Below, piece by piece: positions 13,214-16,790 of a stretch of DNA of 16,790 nucleotides. The stretch spans positions 1 through 16,790 of the forward strand of contig JAAYZQ010000324.1 of assembly GCA_012514775.1 (NCBI GenBank). The letters run 5' to 3'. The notes beneath the pieces are model-generated. The model was not told where the DNA came from. It worked only from the letters and a program-made list of their open reading frames with translations, and searched no databases. Every line of letters begins with the position of its first letter. Within the stretch, counting starts at the first letter, position 1. The position numbers were made by a program, and so were the translations under genes. This stretch comes from Anaerolineaceae bacterium (GTDB taxonomy: Bacteria > Chloroflexota > Anaerolineae > JAAYZQ01).

Positions 13214-14137
13214 TCAGCCTTCCCCACGGGCTTTCATCTTTTCCTGGAGGCGCCCCAGGGCTTCCCACTTGCCCGCCGCCGCCAGTTTCGCCTGCTTCGG
13301 CCAGTTCGCCGGATCGACCCCCTGCAATAGCTCGGCGTTGCCCTCGGCGACGATGGCCCGCAGGCGCTCAGGGTCGCTCTCGGCCAACTGCGCGTAGCTC
13401 CTGATGCCGGCGTTGCGCAGGAGCTCGGCAATCTTCTCGTTGATGCCCTGGATGCGGGCCAGGTCCTCGTCCTGCACGGCAGCCGGGGCGGCGCCGGCGG
13501 GGCTCGGGGCCTCGGCCGCCTTCTGGGCTGCCGCCGGCTTCTCGGCTGCCTTGCGCTTGGCCTCTTCCTTGGCCCGGCGCGCCTCCTCTTCGGCCGCATA
13601 GTCGCTGGGATGGAGCTGGGCATAGTACTGCACGGGCACGAGCAGGTCTTGCAGGTCCAGGAACATGTCCCGGTCGCGGTTCTCTGTCGCCAGCTCGTAC
13701 TCCTGGTTCATCTTGATGGCGTCAAAGGGGCAGTACTCGGCGCAGTAGCCGCACGACATGCAGATGACGGCGTCGATCCAGAAGCCGGCGGGCCGGGCGC
13801 TGGGCCGTCCCCTCTCGTCGGTGGCACGCTCGATCCAGATGCACTGCGGCGGGCACACGCGGGCGCAGATGCCACAGGCCGTGCAGCGCGGGTTCTCGGG
13901 AGTCTCTTCGTAGACCAGCATCGGCAGATAGCGAAAATTTTCGGGCAGGACGCGCTTTTGCTCTGGATACTGGAGGGTGAACATGCCCTTGCCGTCGACG
14001 TCCTGGCGCTTCTCCAGCCACTCCTGGTCGTAACGATCGGTGAACAGCCACTCCCACGGCTTGCGATCGTAGACGAAAGACTCGACAAAGTGGCGCATGG
14101 TGACGCCCAATCCCTTCAAGAGTCCCAGTCCAAACAT
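13214..14137 (-). CDS. nuoI: NADH-quinone oxidoreductase subunit I with helix-hairpin-helix tail
   Basis: A protein of 307 residues, longer than usual NuoI (about 160-220). Residues 1-175 are the NuoI part, with two [4Fe-4S] motifs: C85, C88, C91, C95 and C127, C130, C133, C137, which hold clusters N6a and N6b and pass electrons on to NuoB. Residues 180-223 are a charged Ala/Lys/Glu/Pro linker. Residues 224-275 resemble a helix-hairpin-helix unit (DLARIQGINEKIAELLRNAG), and the tail ends with WPKQAKLAAAGKW and a helix. Such domains usually bind DNA or proteins, so here a structural or assembly role is likely. The start overlaps the nuoCD stop by one base (TAATG), so translation is coupled. 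The subunit assignment is firm; the tail's job is not known. Confidence 0.95.
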   Translation of the reverse strand: MFGLGLLKGLGVTMRHFVESFVYDRKPWEWLFTDRYDQEWLEKRQDVDGKGMFTLQYPEQKRVLPENFRYLPMLVYEETPENPRCTACGICARVCPPQCIWIERATDERGRPSARPAGFWIDAVICMSCGYCAEYCPFDAIKMNQEYELATENRDRDMFLDLQDLLVPVQYYAQLHPSDYAAEEEARRAKEEAKRKAAEKPAAAQKAAEAPSPAGAAPAAVQDEDLARIQGINEKIAELLRNAGIRSYAQLAESDPERLRAIVAEGNAELLQGVDPANWPKQAKLAAAGKWEALGRLQEKMKARGEG

Positions 14138-15870
14138 TAGCGGTCCACCTCTCCCAGCGTGATGTCGATGGTGCCCAGGATGACGATGGCATCGGCCAGC
14201 AGGTGGCCGACGGACATGGCCTCCAGCGCCCCCAGGTTGATAAACGAGGAGGGGCGCACGTGGTAGCGGTAGGGGTTCGTGCCTCCATCGCTCACCAGGT
14301 AGAAGCCAAGCTCGCCCTTGGGATGCTCGACCCGGCTATAGATCTCGCCCTCGGGCACCTTGGGGTTCCACGCCTTGCGACCGGCCAGGATAGAGCCCTG
14401 GGCCGGGATGCCGTCCAGCGCCTGCCTCAGGATCTTGATGCTCTCCCGCGCCTCTTCCAGACGCTGCAGGTATCGGTCGTACAGGTCGCCCGTTTCGTGG
14501 GTGGGCACCTCAAAGTCAAAGCGGTCATAGATGGAGTAGGGCTCGACCCGGCGGATGTCGTACTTCAGGCCGGCGGAGCGGATCATGGGGCCGGTGACGG
14601 CATAGTTGGCCATTTCCTGCCAACTCATGGCGCCCACGCCGCGGCAGCGGCCGATGAGTACCTCGTTGTCGGTGAGCAGGGTGGAGAACTCGTCGATCTT
14701 GCGGTCCAGGCGCTCCACCACCTGCCGGCAGCGCTTCAGCCAAGCGTCGCTCACGTCGCGGGCCACGCCGCCGAACCGCATATAGTTGACCATCATCCGC
14801 GAGCCCGACGCCTCTTCAAACAGGTCGAGGACGTGCTCGCGCTCGGTAAAGCCATAGATCATGGGCGTGAACATGGCCCCCAGGTCGTTGAGCATGAAGC
14901 CGATGCACAGCAGGTGGTTGATGACGCGCGTCAGCTCGCCCATGATGACGCGCAGGTACTCGGCTCGCTCGGCAACCTCCTGGCCCATCATGCGCTCGAC
15001 GGCCACCACGTAGCCAAAGTTGTTGTACATGGGGCAAATATAGTCCAGGCGATCGGTAAAGGGAATGTTGCCCGTCCAGAGATTTCGCTCGCCGATCTTT
15101 TCGTGGTTGCGGTGCAGGTGGCCCAGGATGGGGCTGACGCTGGTCACCGTCTCGCCGTTCAGGCCCACCAGCATGCGGAACACGCCGTGGGTGCTGGGGT
15201 GCTGGGGCCCGATGTTCAGGTAGAGCTGGTCGGTGTCAAAGCCCTCCAGGTCGATCTTGGCCCCGGGCATGGTGTCGAACTCGGGCACCGGCTCCCAACC
15301 CTTGGGGTCAAAGCCCTTGGGATACTGGAGGTTGGCGCGCCAGCGCACTCGCTGCTCCGCCGACCGGGGCTGCGGCCCCTCGGCATAGGGCCAGCGGCTC
15401 TTGAAGGGTTTCTGATCCTCTTCGTAGTAGGGCTCGTGCCAATCCTTGCGCAGCGGAAAGCCCTCGAACCCCTCCCACAGGAGAATGCGCCGGAGATCCG
15501 GATGGCCCTCGAACCGGACGCCGAACATGTCCCACACTTCTCGTTCCTGGAAGTTGGCGCCCTTCCACACCGGAACCAGGCTGGGCACGCACGGCTTTTC
15601 CCGATCGGGCAGCCTGACCTTGAAGGGCAGGCCGGGCCCTTGGAGGTCCTGGCGGGTGGAATAGACGTTATAGACGACCTCCAGCCGGTCGGGATAGTCC
15701 GCCGCCGTGATATGGCTCAGCCAGTCAAAACCCAGCTCGTCGCGGATGTACGTCGCCACGGGCACGAGGCGGCCGGGGTCCAACACCAACCAACCCCGCT
15801 CCTCGTCGACCACGGACCCGGGAAACGCTTCTTTCAAGCGAGCTTCTATTGCCTGCAGATCGATTGCCAT
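14137..15870 (-). CDS. nuoCD: Fused NADH-quinone oxidoreductase subunits C and D
   Basis: A protein of 577 residues. Residues 1-155 are NuoC, with the signature REVWDMFGVRF (110-120), EGHPDLRRIL and PLRKDW. A linker of about 50 residues follows, then NuoD from about 210. NuoD has GPQHPSTHGVF (221-231), whose His residues line the quinone site, LGHLHRNHEKIGE (249-261) and DYICPMYNNFGY (276-287) with the conserved Tyr region. The fusion also occurs in enterobacteria. The subunit forms the quinone-binding floor with NuoB. ATG 15870 has a GAGGTAG site; it starts 24 nt after nuoB. No key residue looks lost from what I can see. Assignment is firm. Confidence 0.97.
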   Translation of the reverse strand: MAIDLQAIEARLKEAFPGSVVDEERGWLVLDPGRLVPVATYIRDELGFDWLSHITAADYPDRLEVVYNVYSTRQDLQGPGLPFKVRLPDREKPCVPSLVPVWKGANFQEREVWDMFGVRFEGHPDLRRILLWEGFEGFPLRKDWHEPYYEEDQKPFKSRWPYAEGPQPRSAEQRVRWRANLQYPKGFDPKGWEPVPEFDTMPGAKIDLEGFDTDQLYLNIGPQHPSTHGVFRMLVGLNGETVTSVSPILGHLHRNHEKIGERNLWTGNIPFTDRLDYICPMYNNFGYVVAVERMMGQEVAERAEYLRVIMGELTRVINHLLCIGFMLNDLGAMFTPMIYGFTEREHVLDLFEEASGSRMMVNYMRFGGVARDVSDAWLKRCRQVVERLDRKIDEFSTLLTDNEVLIGRCRGVGAMSWQEMANYAVTGPMIRSAGLKYDIRRVEPYSIYDRFDFEVPTHETGDLYDRYLQRLEEARESIKILRQALDGIPAQGSILAGRKAWNPKVPEGEIYSRVEHPKGELGFYLVSDGGTNPYRYHVRPSSFINLGALEAMSVGHLLADAIVILGTIDITLGEVDR

Positions 15871-15894
15871 GCTTCTCTACCTCGAGTCGTAAGC

Positions 15895-16539
15895 TCAGAC
15901 TGCCTCTTCCGCAGGCTCTTCGGAAGCAGGCTCGGTCTCGATTTCGTTGGCCGCGGCGCCGAGTTCGTCGATCAGGCGAGGATCGACCAGGTCGGGACCG
16001 CCCAGGATGGGGACGGGAGCGGCGGGAATGGGATCCTTGCGATACCAGCGTACCTCTTTGATGTTCTCGTGCTGGATCTTTTCGTGAACGGCCATATATG
16101 CGTGAATGAGCGCCTCGGGGGTGGGCGGGCAGCCGGGCACGTAGACGTCCACCGGCAGGAACTGGTCGATGCCCGAGACGACGTTATAGCCCTCCTTGAA
16201 GGGGCCGCCGCCCGTGGCGCAGGCGCCCATGGAGATGACGTACTTGGGCTCGGCCATCTGGTTGTAGAGGGTCACGATCTTGGGGGCCATCTTTTTCGTC
16301 ACGGTCCCCGAGATGACGATGAGGTCCGCCTGGCGGGGTGAGGCCCGCGCCAGGTCCATGCCCCAGCGACCAGTGTCATAGCGTGACGCCGACGCGGCCA
16401 TGAACTCGATGGCGCAACAGGCGACGCCAAAGAACATGGGCCACAGCGAGTACTTGCGTCCCCAGCCGTAAAGCTCGCTGAGCTTGGTGATAAAGACGTT
16501 GCCCTTTAGCTCGTCGGGCACGGTTAGCTCGTCACTCAT
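15895..16539 (-). CDS. nuoB: NADH-quinone oxidoreductase subunit B
   Basis: A protein of 214 residues that carries cluster N2, the last Fe-S centre before quinone. Ligands C41-C42 ([10 protein letters not shown]), C107 (GACATGGG) and C137 (VPGCPPTPE) are all present. [17 protein letters not shown] (58-74) and [12 protein letters not shown] (77-88) are typical. The C-terminal 45 residues form an extra acidic tail rich in Pro, Glu and Ala. ATG 16539 has an AAAGGAG site 9 nt upstream. It is the first gene after the consensus promoter 16582-16610; nuoA, which normally comes first, is absent. It is followed at 24 nt by nuoCD. The call is firm. Confidence 0.97.
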   Translation of the reverse strand: MSDELTVPDELKGNVFITKLSELYGWGRKYSLWPMFFGVACCAIEFMAASASRYDTGRWGMDLARASPRQADLIVISGTVTKKMAPKIVTLYNQMAEPKYVISMGACATGGGPFKEGYNVVSGIDQFLPVDVYVPGCPPTPEALIHAYMAVHEKIQHENIKEVRWYRKDPIPAAPVPILGGPDLVDPRLIDELGAAANEIETEPASEEPAEEAV

Positions 16540-16581
16540 ACTGACACTCTCCTTTGAGCGATGATCGCAAAAAGTGCACCA

Positions 16582-16610
16582 ATTATAACTATTTGCCCCC
16601 GTTTTGTCAA
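16582..16610 (-). promoter_or_regulatory. Perfect-consensus sigma70-type promoter of the nuo series
   Basis: Minus-strand -35 TTGACA (16605-16610), 17-bp spacer and -10 TATAAT (16582-16587), both perfect. The predicted start is near 16575, about 36 nt before nuoB. It is the strongest promoter seen in the window and may drive up to nine genes. Confidence 0.88.
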
Positions 16611-16645
16611 TTAACGGAACAGCTTACCCGGCGAGAGCGCGACCG

Positions 16646-16667
16646 TCCCGGGCAAGGCTTGCCGGGA
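16646..16667. repeat. Imperfect inverted repeat, right-hand intergenic region
   Basis: TCCCGG-G-CAA / TTG-CCGGGA with a GGC loop and one bulged G. It lies upstream of the nuo promoter. No gene reads into it on either strand in this window, so its role (end of a gene to the right, or a dispersed repeat) cannot be told. Confidence 0.3.
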
Positions 16668-16744
16668 ACGAAAAACCGTACTCGCCACGGTTGAGCGTGC
16701 GATTGTTCGTCGCCTGCGTTCCGTGGACTGACGATCTTGGTGCC

Positions 16745-16762
16745 GGCGGCCGGCCGGCCGCC
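16745..16762. repeat. 18-bp perfect GC palindrome near the right edge
   Basis: The bases 16745-16762 read the same on both strands (GGCGGCCGG and its complement). The surrounding 170 bases (16620-16790) show no convincing coding frame, and I see only this and the repeat at 16646-16667. Confidence 0.4.
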
Positions 16763-16790
16763 CGGCGCTGGCCTTTCCCTGGCCCCCCTC

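Noticed and set aside
14203..16341. Plus-strand open frame of 712 codons opposite nuoCD and nuoB
   Set aside because: It is a mirror of GC-rich coding sequence on the other strand. The minus-strand frames carry unmistakable NuoB and NuoCD motifs, and the plus-strand product has no recognisable domain.
16646..16667. Inverted repeat as intrinsic terminator
   Set aside because: On the plus strand it is followed by A-rich, not T-rich, sequence, and on the minus strand it precedes rather than follows a T-run.

Overview
The window looks like part of a chromosome from a GC-rich bacterium of the Chloroflexota (Anaerolineae-like). This is inferred from gene content: a NuoCD fusion, a NuoI with a helix-hairpin-helix tail, GT39-type membrane glycosyltransferases (one with a secreted Ig-like tail), and high GC with an AT-poorer left end. 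I could run no database search, so the taxonomy is inference. Every intact gene reads on the minus strand, so transcription runs from right to left.

From the right edge: 16620-16790 holds no gene, only GC-rich inverted repeats. A perfect-consensus sigma70-type promoter (TTGACA, 17 bp, TATAAT; 16582-16610) starts a close-packed gene series. It opens with the hydrophilic arm of complex I (nuoB, fused nuoCD, nuoI), with no nuoA in front. A PHP-domain phosphoesterase follows. After a 66-nt gap come a small CxxC protein of unknown function, an FAD-dependent amine-oxidase-like protein and two GT39-type polytopic glycosyltransferases, joined by ATGA overlaps or short gaps. The series ends with a large membrane Fe-S/heme oxidoreductase of the FadF/EMO (ETF:quinone oxidoreductase-like) type. 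The two ends of the series therefore both feed electrons to quinone; the middle looks like cell-surface or lipid-linked sugar chemistry.

A separate promoter at 4839-4867 serves def (peptide deformylase). Another at 4131-4159 serves a HEAT-repeat protein and tatA, followed by several GC-rich hairpins. A further one at 2145-2173 serves a metallo-beta-lactamase-fold hydrolase with an altered zinc motif.

The left end (1-1100) is different in character. It holds a plus-strand relic of a secreted repeat protein, broken by a stop and a frameshift. Next to it is a UPF0175 antitoxin / DUF3368 PIN toxin pair with its own promoter and a palindromic leader site. The toxin gene runs off the left edge.

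I found no tRNA, rRNA, CRISPR array, insertion sequence or phage gene. The most unusual points are the split complex I operon with the NuoI tail, the uncharacterised CxxC protein coupled to the FAD enzyme, the altered MBL motif, the HEAT/TatA pair whose first ATG lies inside its own -10 box, and the operator-like palindrome of the toxin-antitoxin leader.
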